From assembly GCA_963803755.1 (NCBI GenBank), contig CAWDNP010000007.1, forward strand, positions 124,001 through 188,000: a DNA stretch of 64,000 nt, read 5' to 3'. The DNA comes from CAVUPF01 sp963803755. GTDB taxonomy: Bacteria; Actinomycetota; Thermoleophilia; Solirubrobacterales; 70-9. The position numbers were made by a program, and so were the translations under genes. A model generated the notes under the pieces. The model searched no databases and was not told the origin of the DNA. It was given only the letters and a program-made list of their open reading frames with translations. Below are positions 27,111-36,327 of this stretch, one piece after another (within the stretch, counting starts at the first letter, position 1; every line of letters begins with the position of its first letter).

Positions 27111-28535
27111 GTGAGTCAAACCGGAGACCACCTTAAGACCGGCCAGCTAGGCACGGCCAGCGTGACGGCCTCAACGGTCGCCAACATCGGGCCAGGGATC
27201 GACTTCTACTTTGCCTTCGGGGTGATCGCCGTCACCGCTGGCGTCGCCGCCCCGTTGACGATCCTCGCCGCAGGTGTGGCCGTCGTCCTCCTCGCTTTCA
27301 CGGTGGCCGAGTTCACCAAGGTGGAGCCCTCGGCGGGAAGCTTCATCACCTACGTCGAGACCTCACTTGGACCGAGGGCCGGTGTCGTCACGGCCCTGCT
27401 GGTCGCCGTGGGTTACAGCGTGGCCATCGCGGGGGTGTTCACCATGTCGGGTGGCATGGTGGCGTTGACCCTCGCCCACTACACATCGTGGCACCCTCCA
27501 TGGGAGCCACTGACCCTCGTGTTTACCGTCGGCGCCATCTGGCTCACGGTGCGCGGCGTCAGGCTTTCGACCACAGCGGTGGGCTTGGCGGTCCTCGTGC
27601 AGGTGGCGATCATGGTCATTGTCTGCGTCATCGTCCTCGTCGACCAGCGTGCCCATCTCTCGGGTATTCCGTTCTCCTGGGCGCACCTCACCGGTGGCCT
27701 GGCTGGCCTCTCGGCAGGCTTCCCACTGGCCCTTTACATGTTCATTGGATGGGAGAACGGCCCAGCACTCGCCGAGGAGTGTCGCAATCCGAGGCGCACC
27801 GTCCCGAGAGCCCTATACATATCGATCGCGATCGGCGCCGCCCTCTTCGTCTTCTTTGCCTATGCCACCGTCACCGGCTTTCATTACAACGTCTCATCCA
27901 TCGGTCGCTCATCGGTCCCGTTCCTGACCGTAGCTGACCACTATCTCGGCGGAGCGGCGCTCATGGCCTGGGTCGCAGGAATCGTCTCCGTGCTCGCCGC
28001 CCTGGTCGCCGCCGCGAACTCCCAAGCGCGCATGCTCTTTGACGGCGGCCGATCGGGTCTCCTCCCGGCATGGCTCGGTCACGTTCGCCCACCGGCCAAC
28101 GCGCCGGTAAATGCGTTGCTGGGCATGGCTGGCGTTGGACTCGGGATCATCGGGATCTGGTGGGCATCCCACCTGATCGGCGTGCAGACCGGATCGATGG
28201 ACCCCGTCGGCCTCTATGCCGAGTGCTCGACGATGGGCACGATCGTGATCCTGTTCGTCTACTTTCTGACGACGCTTGCCCTCCCGGTCTTCATGTGGCG
28301 CCGCCACCGAAAGTCTTTTTCACCTCTCCGACACGTGGTCATTCCGGTCCTGGGGGCCCTGACCCTGATCGTCCCGTTCATCGAGCTGTGCAAGCCGGGG
28401 CAGCCCGCGCCCTACAGCGCGTTCCCCTACATCGCACTGGCGATCGTGGCGATGGCCACCGTGCTCGCCTGCCTTACTGTGCACCGCCACCCGTCCACCG
28501 GCGCGGGCGAGGGGACGACATTCTCCGAATCGTAA
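27111..28535 (+). CDS. APC-family amino acid permease
   Basis: 474 residues with about twelve hydrophobic segments. The first helix carries the family glycine-rich motif (VTASTVANIGPGIDFYFAFG, here ANIGPGIDF), then AEFTKVEPSAGSFITYV and, in mid-protein, GWENGPALAEECRNPRRTVPRAL, the typical E-E-x-x-x-P-x-R/T segment after helix 6. A cytoplasmic-membrane secondary transporter for amino acids or amines; substrate not predictable. Start GTG 27111. Confidence 0.88.
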   Translation: MSQTGDHLKTGQLGTASVTASTVANIGPGIDFYFAFGVIAVTAGVAAPLTILAAGVAVVLLAFTVAEFTKVEPSAGSFITYVETSLGPRAGVVTALLVAVGYSVAIAGVFTMSGGMVALTLAHYTSWHPPWEPLTLVFTVGAIWLTVRGVRLSTTAVGLAVLVQVAIMVIVCVIVLVDQRAHLSGIPFSWAHLTGGLAGLSAGFPLALYMFIGWENGPALAEECRNPRRTVPRALYISIAIGAALFVFFAYATVTGFHYNVSSIGRSSVPFLTVADHYLGGAALMAWVAGIVSVLAALVAAANSQARMLFDGGRSGLLPAWLGHVRPPANAPVNALLGMAGVGLGIIGIWWASHLIGVQTGSMDPVGLYAECSTMGTIVILFVYFLTTLALPVFMWRRHRKSFSPLRHVVIPVLGALTLIVPFIELCKPGQPAPYSAFPYIALAIVAMATVLACLTVHRHPSTGAGEGTTFSES

Positions 28536-28715
28536 AGCGGGATCAATGTCCATGCCAGGAGCCGAAGGCGCCCGCGCTCGCGATCAATGACTCAAGCCGC
28601 GACTATCACCCTTCAGCCGAGGGCAGCGCCCCGCCTGCACGTTGCTCATGCTCGGCACCCAGGCCGCGTACCTCTTCCGCTTATTACCGGAGTCCAGGGC
28701 CGACCAAGGTCTGAG

Positions 28716-30137
28716 CTACCAGCGCCGAGTCGCGCCGAACAGCTCCTGCACGTAGCCGGCGACTGAGACCGGTGACATGAAGAGCTGATAGGTCAGCAGG
28801 TAGCCGAGGAAGCCGAGACGGTTCTGCCGGACTTTCAGCCCGACCTGCTTGAAGGACTGGCGACTGAGATGGAACATAATCCCCGACAACAGCAGGTTGA
28901 GGGGAAGCACCGCCAGGGTCATCGGCCCGACAATTGCAAAGTCGCCGAACAGCGCCAGCACGATCCCGACCGGGAAGGCGATCGAGTAAACGACGTCGAC
29001 GTAGGGAAAGATGAAGTTGACGAGAACCGCGTGGACGTTGGAGCGACCGCCGGTCAGCAGCGCCCCGCCGTGCTCGCGCAGCCCCTCGATCATCCCCCGC
29101 GCCCAGCGCCGCCGCTGGCGGGCGAATCCCATGGCGTCTTCGGGGGCGCCGGTGAAGGCGATCGCCGTCCGCTCATAGCCGACCCGTCCTCCCTTGCGCA
29201 TCATCGCCCAGGTGAGGACGATGTCCTCACCGATCCGGTCAGGCCAACCCCCGACCCCGTTCAGCGCTTCGGTGCGGTAGACACTGAAGGCGCCCTGGGC
29301 GACCATCGTCCCCTGGAAGAGACCCTGCTGGCGCTTCACCGAGGCAATGCCGAGGAAGTAGTCCCACTCCTGCGCGCGGGTGATGAAGTTACGGCGGGAA
29401 TTGCGGACGAAGACCGCGCCGGCGACCGCCACCGTGTCGGGCGGGGAGACCAGCAGCCGGGCGACTATGCGCTGCAGCGCCGAGGGCATCAGCAGGGTGT
29501 CGGCGTCGACCGTCGCCACGAGTGGGGTGCGCACCCGCTTCAGGGCTGCGGTCAGGGTGTTTGCCTTGCCGCCATGGGGGACGGTGAGGACGGAGATCTT
29601 GGAGCCCTTCACTCTGCGCTTGCGAGCCAGCTTGGCCGTGCGGTCGGTGGAGCCATCATCTGCGACCAGGACCTTCAGCTTGCCCGGGTAGTCCTGTTTG
29701 GCTATGTAGTCGAGGGTCTCCTCGATCGTGGCCTCCTCGTTAAAGCAGGCAATCACGACGGTGAGCGCCGGGAAGTCGAAGTCGAAGCGAAGTCGCGGTG
29801 GGCGGTCGAGCAAGAGCGCGGCGATCAGGTTGGCGTTGAGGTAGCCGGGGACGATCGCGATGCCGCCGATCACGGCGATCGCGAGGGGCATGGTGATCGA
29901 GCGGCCCAGCGTCTCGATCCAGGGAATGGACAGCCAGAGCGAGAAGCCGGCCCAGGCGAGGGCGATGCAGACGACGAGGAGCAGCTTCAGGTGCAGGTCG
30001 ATGTAGAGGCGGCGGCGTTCGCGCGGCGTTCGCTCGAGGTCCTTGACCCCGATCGCTGGCCTCTTGGCCAGGGTAGGCGTCGCACTCTCCTGTCGAGGCA
30101 AGGCGACCGGTCTTGACTTCAGGTTGAGCATGGCCAT
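28716..30137 (-). CDS. membrane family 2 glycosyltransferase (PgaC/hyaluronan-synthase-like)
   Basis: 473 residues. Two membrane helices near the N terminus (about 45-105), cytosolic GT2 domain, then three to four helices (about 365-450). Catalytic landmarks: VVIACFNEE, VLVADDGSTD, VDADTLLM (DxD), GEDIVLTW and QRRRWARG. This set is typical of processive beta-glycan synthases such as poly-N-acetylglucosamine or cellulose/hyaluronan synthases. No partner deacetylase or PgaD is next to it. It may make a surface glycan. Confidence 0.85.
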   Translation of the reverse strand: MAMLNLKSRPVALPRQESATPTLAKRPAIGVKDLERTPRERRRLYIDLHLKLLLVVCIALAWAGFSLWLSIPWIETLGRSITMPLAIAVIGGIAIVPGYLNANLIAALLLDRPPRLRFDFDFPALTVVIACFNEEATIEETLDYIAKQDYPGKLKVLVADDGSTDRTAKLARKRRVKGSKISVLTVPHGGKANTLTAALKRVRTPLVATVDADTLLMPSALQRIVARLLVSPPDTVAVAGAVFVRNSRRNFITRAQEWDYFLGIASVKRQQGLFQGTMVAQGAFSVYRTEALNGVGGWPDRIGEDIVLTWAMMRKGGRVGYERTAIAFTGAPEDAMGFARQRRRWARGMIEGLREHGGALLTGGRSNVHAVLVNFIFPYVDVVYSIAFPVGIVLALFGDFAIVGPMTLAVLPLNLLLSGIMFHLSRQSFKQVGLKVRQNRLGFLGYLLTYQLFMSPVSVAGYVQELFGATRRW

Positions 30138-30235
30138 CTCTGGAGATGGGCATCGGCAATGCAGCGGTGGGCCTACACTGCCGCGCGGTTTGAGCCACCC
30201 GCTGGGGCCCTAACGGGGGAGCTTGAGATTTCCAG

Positions 30236-30721
30236 TCAGCTATGCCAGGCCGATGTGAACCTCACGGCCGGCCGAACATCACTGCCCCAACGGCGACCCC
30301 GCCACCCGCCGAAGCCGATCCCGCCAACCCACGCCCGCGAGGACCGTTCGAGCAGCCGTAAAATCGTACTTCCAAGCGGAATGCTCCCCTCGCCGGTCTC
30401 GTGGTTGCCTATGGTGAGCGCCGGGCTCTTGAGACCGTCCGGGGCGAGGATGTCCACGATCTGGCCGTCGATCTCGAATCGGTAACCGAGCTTTGGGTCG
30501 GTGGGTGGCGGATCGGCAAGCTCTCCTCCCGGCTCGTCGAGAACTTCTCCAAGGCGTCGCGTGACGCTGGGTCGTTGACGGGCATCGGCCAAGAGGTCGA
30601 TGTCCCGGGTGGGACGCGGGTTCGCTTCGTGCTCGAAGGCATGCAGCTGGACCATCAGGCCCCCGACCAGGCACCAGCGCTCAGATGCGCCGAAGCCCTC
30701 GGCCAGCCTGACGACCGTTCG
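30236..30721 (-). CDS. nucleotidyltransferase-like toxin candidate, 5' end behind an amber codon
   Basis: Encodes RTVVRLAEGFGASERW, CLVGGLMVQLHAFEHE and RPTRDIDLLADARQRP: the GG and DxD motifs of pol-beta-type nucleotidyltransferases found in toxin-antitoxin pairs. The frame runs straight on from the HTH gene upstream, separated only by TAG at 30724-30722. The first ATG (30655) lies after the GG motif, so the active domain needs the part before it. Either a C-to-T change (CAG to TAG) split the gene, or the start is non-canonical. The C-terminal 30 residues look unnatural, so it may also be truncated. Confidence 0.6.
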   Translation of the reverse strand, partial: RTVVRLAEGFGASERWCLVGGLMVQLHAFEHEANPRPTRDIDLLADARQRPSVTRRLGEVLDEPGGELADPPPTDPKLGYRFEIDGQIVDILAPDGLKSPALTIGNHETGEGSIPLGSTILRLLERSSRAWVGGIGFGGWRGRRWGSDVRPAVRFTSAWHS

Positions 30722-31471
30722 CTACAGTCGCTGTGTCGCCTTGTCTTTGGCGCGAATCTCGATAACGGGTGCACTCATCGGGAGCGCCTCACCTTTCCGT
30801 CGGAGACGTTTGATGGCCTCTCTTCCTGTACGCGCCGAGCGCGAGTCGGCTTCTTCTGAGAGATCGACGGCGACCGCCGCGATGGGAGCAACCTGACCTT
30901 CCGCGAAGTGCCACGCGGAGGCGGGCACGACCCGCAAGAGCACGTTCCCCTCGCCGAGCATCGCCGGCTCCAGCACATGGGCTCGCTGGACCTCAGCGAG
31001 CCCATCGGCCCTGATGTAGGCGTCGATCTCATGGTCGCTGAGCAGGTCGAGGTTATGCGCCCCTGCCGCACTGATTCCGGAATTGACCAAGTCGGGGCGA
31101 GCACCGAGATGGCGGAGCTCGCCAGGGTGGGCGAGGAAACGATGCAGCTCGGCACGCCGGACCAGTCTCGGTCGCAGTCCCGCCAGTCCTTCAACGGCGA
31201 GGCTCCGCTTGACCCGCCATCGCGCATTAGAGCTCAGCCAGGGGGCCTCCAGGGCCGAGGCCATGAAAAGCGCGCCCCACGCGTTTGCGGGCGCAAGTGG
31301 CCGGCCGGCCGGCCGCGGGCTCTGCCGTCGCCTGGCGACATCGACGCTGTCGATCACCCAACGGTTCCCCACCATCATCCCGGGTAGCTCTCCCGAGGCG
31401 ACCAGCGAACGCACTCGGGAGGGATTCAGGCCTAGCTCGCTTGATGCCTCGTTAATCGAGAGCAGAGACAT
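30722..31471 (-). CDS. HTH (excisionase/MerR-type) protein, antitoxin candidate
   Basis: 249 residues. N-terminal DNA-binding helix-turn-helix of the excisionase type (SINEASSELGLNPSRVRSLV, PGMMVGNRWVIDSVDVARR), then a domain of unknown fold (FLAHPGELRHLGARPDLVNSG, VLLRVVPASAWHF). Such proteins pair with nucleotidyltransferases as antitoxin-like partners. Tandem GAAATATAG repeats touch its start codon, as expected for autorepression. The last 18 residues (MSAPVIEIRAKDKATQRL) may really be the start of the downstream nucleotidyltransferase. Confidence 0.7.
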   Translation of the reverse strand: MSLLSINEASSELGLNPSRVRSLVASGELPGMMVGNRWVIDSVDVARRRQSPRPAGRPLAPANAWGALFMASALEAPWLSSNARWRVKRSLAVEGLAGLRPRLVRRAELHRFLAHPGELRHLGARPDLVNSGISAAGAHNLDLLSDHEIDAYIRADGLAEVQRAHVLEPAMLGEGNVLLRVVPASAWHFAEGQVAPIAAVAVDLSEEADSRSARTGREAIKRLRRKGEALPMSAPVIEIRAKDKATQRL

Positions 31472-31814
31472 TGCAGAAATATAGCGAAATATAGTTATTT
31501 ATGCAAATACAAGCGGAAACGCTTGCTTTACGCAAAATCTAATCGCGCAATCCCCAAGCGGGCGACCTTCGGGCCGAAGCTACCGTGCTCGCATAGCTGC
31601 CACTTCAACAAGCGTCGCGATCGACGCCGAGCTACTCGATTGAATGTGCGAGAGCCGCCCGGAAGAGCGACCGCGAGCTGCTCGAGTCGATGGCGAAAGC
31701 GGCCCTGTGGCGCGAAACGCTGCGCCGCAGGGGGTTGATGGCCGCCACCGCGACGCTGCTAACCCTTTGGTAGGTCGGCGAGGGCTTCTGCTGGGGTGGA
31801 AACTGACTGGCCTC
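31472..31814. promoter_or_regulatory. AT-rich control region with tandem and inverted repeats
   Basis: Next to the HTH start: two direct copies of GAAATATAG at 31476-31484 and 31486-31494 (10-base period), then a perfect inverted repeat CAAGCG-GAAA-CGCTTG at 31510-31525. Both are likely operator sites for the HTH protein. The remaining 290 bases up to the lyase gene show no gene. Confidence 0.5.
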
Positions 31815-32867
31815 CTACAGCCCGTAAGCCTCAGCCAACTCGGGGTCCTTCTCGGCCAGCATCTCCGCCAGCTCGACCATCACCTTGCACTGCTTCCAGG
31901 TCGCGTCGTCTTGCATCTTGCCGTCGATCATGTGCACTCCGCGCCCGTCGGGAATCGCCTCCAGCACCTTGCGGGCGAAGCGGACCTCCTCCGGCGGCGG
32001 GCTGAAGACCCTCTTGGCGATCTCGATTTGCACCGGGTGCAGCGACCAGGCGCCGACGCAGCCCATCAGGAAGGCGGCGCGGAACTGGGTTTCGCAGCCG
32101 GCGGTGTCCTTGATGTCGCCGAAGGGGCCGTAGAAGGGCAGGATGCCGACCGAGGTGCAGGCGTCGACCATGCGGGCGATTGAGTAGTGCCAGAGGTCCT
32201 GTTGGGCGCTGATGCGGTCGGCCTCGGGGTTCTCGGGGTCGGCGGGGTCCTCCATCACGCGGTAGCCGGGGTGACCGCCACCGACCCGGGTGGTCTTCAT
32301 CCGGCGCGAGGCGGCGAGGTCGGCCGGGCCGAAGCTCATTCCCTGCATGCGCGGGCTGGCGGCGGCGATCTCCTCCAGGTTGACGACGCCCTGCGCGGTC
32401 TCAAGGATCGCGTGGATCAGGATCGGGCGCTTGAGGCCCGCCTTGGCCTCCAGCTGGGCGAGTAGGCGGTCGACGTAGTGGATGTCCCAGGCCCCCTCCA
32501 CCTTCGGCACCATCACCACCTCAAGCGTCTCGCCGATCTCGGTGACCAACGTGGTCAGGTCATCGAGCACCCAGGGGCTCTCCAGCGAGTTGACCCGGGT
32601 CCACAATGCGGTCTGGCCGAAGTCGGACTCCTTGGCGGCGCGGACCAACCCGTTGCGCGCGGCCTCCTTGCGGTCGACGGGGACGGCGTCCTCGAGGTTG
32701 CCGAGCAGGATGTCGGTCTTCGTGGCGATCTCGGCCGCCTTGGCGACCATCTTCTCGTTGGAGAAGTCGAGGAAGTGGATCATCCGCGAGGGCTTGACCG
32801 GGATCTCGCGCAGCGGCTCGGGCGCGCCGATCGCCAGCGGATGGAAGAAGTCTCTGGGGTTTCTCAA
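31815..32867 (-). CDS. HpcH/HpaI-CitE family CoA ester lyase (malyl-CoA lyase-like)
   Basis: About 350 residues. TIM-barrel lyase that cleaves or condenses malyl-CoA-type thioesters with Mg. Family sequence: NPRDFFHPLAIGAPEP, PSRMIHFLDF, LLGNLEDAVPVDRKEAARNG, VMVPKVEGAWDIHYVD, HAILETAQGVVNLEEIA (Mg Glu), MSFGPADLAASRRMKT and GAWSLHPVQI. Start TTG 32867 is set by GAGGAG just upstream and by the family N terminus; the open frame extends to 33053 but lacks homology. Malyl-CoA, citramalyl-CoA or beta-methylmalyl-CoA are possible substrates. Confidence 0.85.
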   Translation of the reverse strand: MRNPRDFFHPLAIGAPEPLREIPVKPSRMIHFLDFSNEKMVAKAAEIATKTDILLGNLEDAVPVDRKEAARNGLVRAAKESDFGQTALWTRVNSLESPWVLDDLTTLVTEIGETLEVVMVPKVEGAWDIHYVDRLLAQLEAKAGLKRPILIHAILETAQGVVNLEEIAAASPRMQGMSFGPADLAASRRMKTTRVGGGHPGYRVMEDPADPENPEADRISAQQDLWHYSIARMVDACTSVGILPFYGPFGDIKDTAGCETQFRAAFLMGCVGAWSLHPVQIEIAKRVFSPPPEEVRFARKVLEAIPDGRGVHMIDGKMQDDATWKQCKVMVELAEMLAEKDPELAEAYGL

Positions 32868-33366
32868 GGCGCTCCTCGGGTCGGTTCGCTCGGGCTCGCG
32901 GCGGAATTTATCCCGTCCAGAGCCCGTCAGCGGAACCGCCCAGATCCTGTCCTCGATCTCGAGGATCGCCTGAGGCAGAATTCTCAGGCCCCGAGGCCGA
33001 AGCGATCGCAGCTCAGCGGATGGGCTTTTGACCCGATGCTCGGCCTGATGCACGCCGACAAGCGCTACCGACCTCGCTTGCCTCGGATCTAATGGAGCCG
33101 GTCCGGCCGGCCGCCGTCAGGGAGGCGGCTGAGGCATTGCTCGGATGCTTGCCGGTCCCAAGCTTGGCGAGCGGGGTAGCGACGTACCGTCCTCGGCATG
33201 GACCTCTCTTATGAGGCATAACCGCCTAGCTACCCAAAAGTAGGGAGTACATTTGCTTATTTTTCTGCACGGGTTTGCCATTGGCACTAGGTTCCGGCCG
33301 GTTCGACTCAGAGAGCACGGGATCTGAGTTGGGACCGTCGTTCAAACGATTGGAGGCCAGTGGAGA
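32868..33366. other. intergenic; no recognisable gene
   Basis: From about 33225 the base composition drops in GC compared with the left side. An AT-rich run (ACATTTGCTTATTTTTC near 33250) probably carries the promoter for the downstream Gly-rich peptide operon. No gene, RNA or repeat recognised. Confidence 0.4.
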
Positions 33367-33579
33367 ATGAGCATTAAGCATTGCTGTTCCGTATTCGGAA
33401 TCATCATTGCCGGCATCTGCATCGGCCACGGGCACAGGGGCCACGAACACCAACCGCCACCACCGCCACCACCTCACCACGGCGGTCAGGGCGGCAACCA
33501 AGGCGGTTGGGGTCAGGGCGGTCAGGGCGGCGGTTGGGGCCAGGGCGGTTGGGGTCAGGGCGGTCAGCCCCGCTGGTGA
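33367..33579 (+). CDS. small His/Pro/Gly-rich secreted peptide
   Basis: 70 residues. A hydrophobic N terminus with Cys pair (MSIKHCCSVFGIIIAGICIG) could be a signal or membrane anchor. Then a His cluster, a run of seven Pro, and Gln/Gly/Trp repeats of the kind GGWGQGG. GGAG precedes ATG 33367. It is the first of three same-strand genes with a glycosyltransferase and UDP-sulfoquinovose synthase. No family recognised; a structural, metal-binding or modified peptide are all possible. Low complexity means the reading frame itself is not certain. Confidence 0.5.
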   Translation: MSIKHCCSVFGIIIAGICIGHGHRGHEHQPPPPPPPHHGGQGGNQGGWGQGGQGGGWGQGGWGQGGQPRW

Positions 33580-33661
33580 CGAGCGGGCTCCGCCGCGCAC
33601 TCGCCAGCCATTAGCAGCAGCGCCACAACTCCACCCTCGTCCGCTGGCGGTCGACTGCCTC

Positions 33662-34783
33662 ATGAGCTATCTCCCCATCCCCTCACTACTTCTGGTGTTG
33701 TTTATGATCGCCATGGACCTCCAGAACGTCGTGGCGTATTTTCGGCGCGGGGTTCGACTGGGCGCTGAGAGCACCGACGACTTTACGATCATGGTGCCGA
33801 TCTACGGAACGCCCGAATACATGACGAACCTTGAGTTCCTGAAGCAGTACAAGGCCAATACGCTCATCGTGGCCAACACCACCAACAAGGAGATGAGCGA
33901 CTGGGCCGACGGGCTCGAGACTGAAGGCTGGCGAATCCACAGAACCTTCATTCAGTACCTTCCGAGGCCCTCGTTGCTAATGAAGGAAGGTATTTGCGCC
34001 GTCACAACAAAATACGCATTACGGATAGACGCGGATTCAACAACTAGGGAGGACATCGGCCTGGCGGTCGCCAGCGCCGAGCGGGCGGGTATGCATCTAT
34101 GTAGCGTCCAGGTGGTGCCTAGTCGGCGCAAAACGCTAGCCGAGAAGTTGCAGGGCGTGGAGTACGACATCGCGATGAGGAACAGGTTCCTGCGGCCGTG
34201 GAACACCTCTGGAGCATGTTACATTGGCAGGACCGACGCACTGCGGACAATCCACGAACATCACACCTGCGGCTATTTTGCAGAGGACGTTGAGATGGGA
34301 TTGATAGCAAAGCACTTCAAGATGTCGGTCGGCTACATTAGTAACTTTTACGCTTACACAGATGTTCCAGACACCTTCAAGGCTCTTGGCATGCAGCGTC
34401 GGGCCTGGTGGGCCGGGACGTTTCAGCTCGCGGTGGTGAACGCTGACAAAATGCTTCACTACCCCATGCGGCAGCTCTATTACGTTGCGTTGGTCTATTT
34501 GTTGCTGTTCAATCATTGGCTAGCACTAGGGGAGATTTGGCAGTACCTGCCGTATCTTCTACTGCTGCCGTTCGTATCCGCTGCCATCAGTGCGCTTATA
34601 AACTGGCCCGTCAAGAGTCGGTGGTTTCTCGCATTCCCACTTTACGCGACAGTTCAGTCGGCAATCTTCCCGATAGTGGGAGTGTGGTGGTTCTTCAAAA
34701 GGCGTCAGGAATCGAAACAGCGGGTACGGTTCTTGTTTCGGCGCCGTCGCGAGACCTGGACCGCAATCAATCAGGAGGCATAA
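33662..34783 (+). CDS. membrane family 2 glycosyltransferase
   Basis: 373 residues from ATG 33662. One N-terminal helix (IPSLLLVLFMIAMDL), the GT2 catalytic domain and three C-terminal helices (about 265-345). Landmarks: TIMVPIYGTPEY, LRIDADSTT (DxD), GYFAEDVEMGL (acceptor Asp) and MQRRAWWAG (QxxRW-like). Codon use and GC are lower than in flanking genes. Four bases separate it from the sulfoquinovose synthase gene, so it may transfer sulfoquinovose or build a glycan containing it. The frame is open upstream but ATG 33662 matches the family start. Confidence 0.85.
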   Translation: MSYLPIPSLLLVLFMIAMDLQNVVAYFRRGVRLGAESTDDFTIMVPIYGTPEYMTNLEFLKQYKANTLIVANTTNKEMSDWADGLETEGWRIHRTFIQYLPRPSLLMKEGICAVTTKYALRIDADSTTREDIGLAVASAERAGMHLCSVQVVPSRRKTLAEKLQGVEYDIAMRNRFLRPWNTSGACYIGRTDALRTIHEHHTCGYFAEDVEMGLIAKHFKMSVGYISNFYAYTDVPDTFKALGMQRRAWWAGTFQLAVVNADKMLHYPMRQLYYVALVYLLLFNHWLALGEIWQYLPYLLLLPFVSAAISALINWPVKSRWFLAFPLYATVQSAIFPIVGVWWFFKRRQESKQRVRFLFRRRRETWTAINQEA

Positions 34784-34787
34784 GCAA

Positions 34788-35957
34788 ATGCGGGTTCTCA
34801 TTCTCGGCGGGGATGGCTACCTCGGGTGGCCGACAGCGATGCATTTCTCCGCCCACAATCACGAGGTGCATGTCGTGGACAACTACATGCGCCGCGAACT
34901 GCATAGGGAAAAGGGGTCTGATTCTCTTGTCCCGATCAGCTCGCTCACCGACCGTGCGGCAGCATGGCTAGAGGTCAGCGGCAACGAGATCGGCGTTACG
35001 CACGGCGACCTGCTCGATTACGACGTTGTCGAGGGGGTCTTCCGGGAGTTTCAACCCGAGGCCATCGTCCACTACGGCGAGCAGCCAAGCGCACCGTGGT
35101 CTATGGCTAGTCGCGGGCAGGCCGTCCGCACGCAGACAAACAACGTGGTGAACACGCTCAACGTTCTCTTTGCGATGCGCGACATCACACCAGATGCCCA
35201 TCTGGTGAAGCTGGGGACTATGGGTGAGTACGGGACTCCCAATATCGACATTGAGGAGGGGTTCATCGAGATCAAGCACAACGGGCGCAAGGACACGCTG
35301 CCGTTCCCGAAACTGCCCGGCTCTCTCTACCACTGTTCCAAGGTTCACGACTCGACCAACATTCATTTCGCCTGCCGGATATGGGGTCTGCGATCCACCG
35401 ACCTCAACCAGGGCGTTGTCTATGGGATCGAGAACGCCGAGACGAAGCTCGACAAGCGCCTCGCCACCCGCTTCGACTACGACGAGATGTTTGGTACGGC
35501 GCTCAACCGATTCTGCGTCCAGGCGGTGATCGGCCATCCTCTTACCGTCTATGGCTCCGGTGGCCAAACGCGCGGCTACCTCAACATTCTCGACACGTTG
35601 CGTTGCGTGGAGCTGGCGAGCCTGAATCCTGCTGACGGGGGCGAATACCGCGTCTTCAACCAGTTCACAGAGCAATTCTCGGTACTGGAGCTGGCGGAAC
35701 TCGTCCAGCAGGCCGCCATCGACTACGGCATCGAGGGAGTCGAAATCGAGTCACACGACAACCCTCGGGTCGAGCTAGAAAGTCACTACTACAACGCGCA
35801 GCACACCAAGCTGCTCGACCTCGGCCTTGAGCCACATCTGCTGACCGAGTCGACGGTGCAGTCGATGCTGGCGGTCATCGAGCGACATGACGACAGGGCT
35901 CTCACTGATGCAATCCCCCCGAAAACGCGTTGGCGAAGCGATACCGCTTTCGTTTAG
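34788..35957 (+). CDS. sqdB: UDP-sulfoquinovose synthase (SQD1/SqdB family)
   Basis: Short-chain dehydrogenase-type enzyme, 389 residues, that makes UDP-sulfoquinovose from UDP-glucose and sulfite. Nearly all SQD1 hallmarks are visible: NAD site LILGGDGYLGWPTA, HYGEQPSAPWSM, LGTMGEYGTPNIDIEEG, the catalytic Y-x-x-x-K in SLYHCSKVHDS, GVVYGI and GSGGQTRGYLNILDT. AGGAGG lies before ATG 34788. Classical sulfolipid operons carry a GT4 family SqdX/SqdD; none is here, and the partner is a membrane GT2. Confidence 0.92.
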   Translation: MRVLILGGDGYLGWPTAMHFSAHNHEVHVVDNYMRRELHREKGSDSLVPISSLTDRAAAWLEVSGNEIGVTHGDLLDYDVVEGVFREFQPEAIVHYGEQPSAPWSMASRGQAVRTQTNNVVNTLNVLFAMRDITPDAHLVKLGTMGEYGTPNIDIEEGFIEIKHNGRKDTLPFPKLPGSLYHCSKVHDSTNIHFACRIWGLRSTDLNQGVVYGIENAETKLDKRLATRFDYDEMFGTALNRFCVQAVIGHPLTVYGSGGQTRGYLNILDTLRCVELASLNPADGGEYRVFNQFTEQFSVLELAELVQQAAIDYGIEGVEIESHDNPRVELESHYYNAQHTKLLDLGLEPHLLTESTVQSMLAVIERHDDRALTDAIPPKTRWRSDTAFV

Positions 35958-36327
35958 GAATCTGCCCCCATCCCAGCAGCCGCGACCCCGGTCCGCTCCC
36001 CCCATTCTGCTGGGGATAGGAGGTAGAGGACATGGAACTTTCCGCGTCCAACCCCCCAGGAGCGGCGAACCCTCTTCTCGTTCGGGCACCGCCGTAGGAA
36101 GAGTTTGCGGCTTGCCTTTCTGCCATGCCATACGGTGGCGGTCGCCTCGACTCGCAACGGCGAATGGCGGGCGAGCGGCAAAACTGTTGGATCGAAGAGT
36201 CGGAGGACGATCGACCTTGCTTCGTCGTAGGGGTCGTCCCAGGCGTGCGATCACCTAGCGAGAAGGGTCCTCATGGCAGACCGAATGCCCCTTGTCAGCG
36301 GTGGGACGATGCGGTAGTTTCTGTGGC
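35958..36327. other. no recognisable gene
   Basis: Frames on both strands are Arg/Pro-rich shadows without motifs. The GC content returns to the genome norm. The right end holds the vapBC promoter. No RNA or repeat recognised. Confidence 0.4.

Noticed and set aside
28869..30116. 415-codon plus-strand open frame
   Set aside because: Antisense shadow of the glycosyltransferase, rich in His/Asp/Gly without motif.
33407..33661. N-terminal extension of the GT2 protein overlapping the Gly-rich peptide
   Set aside because: Composition is a shadow of the peptide gene; the GT2 family start fits ATG 33662.
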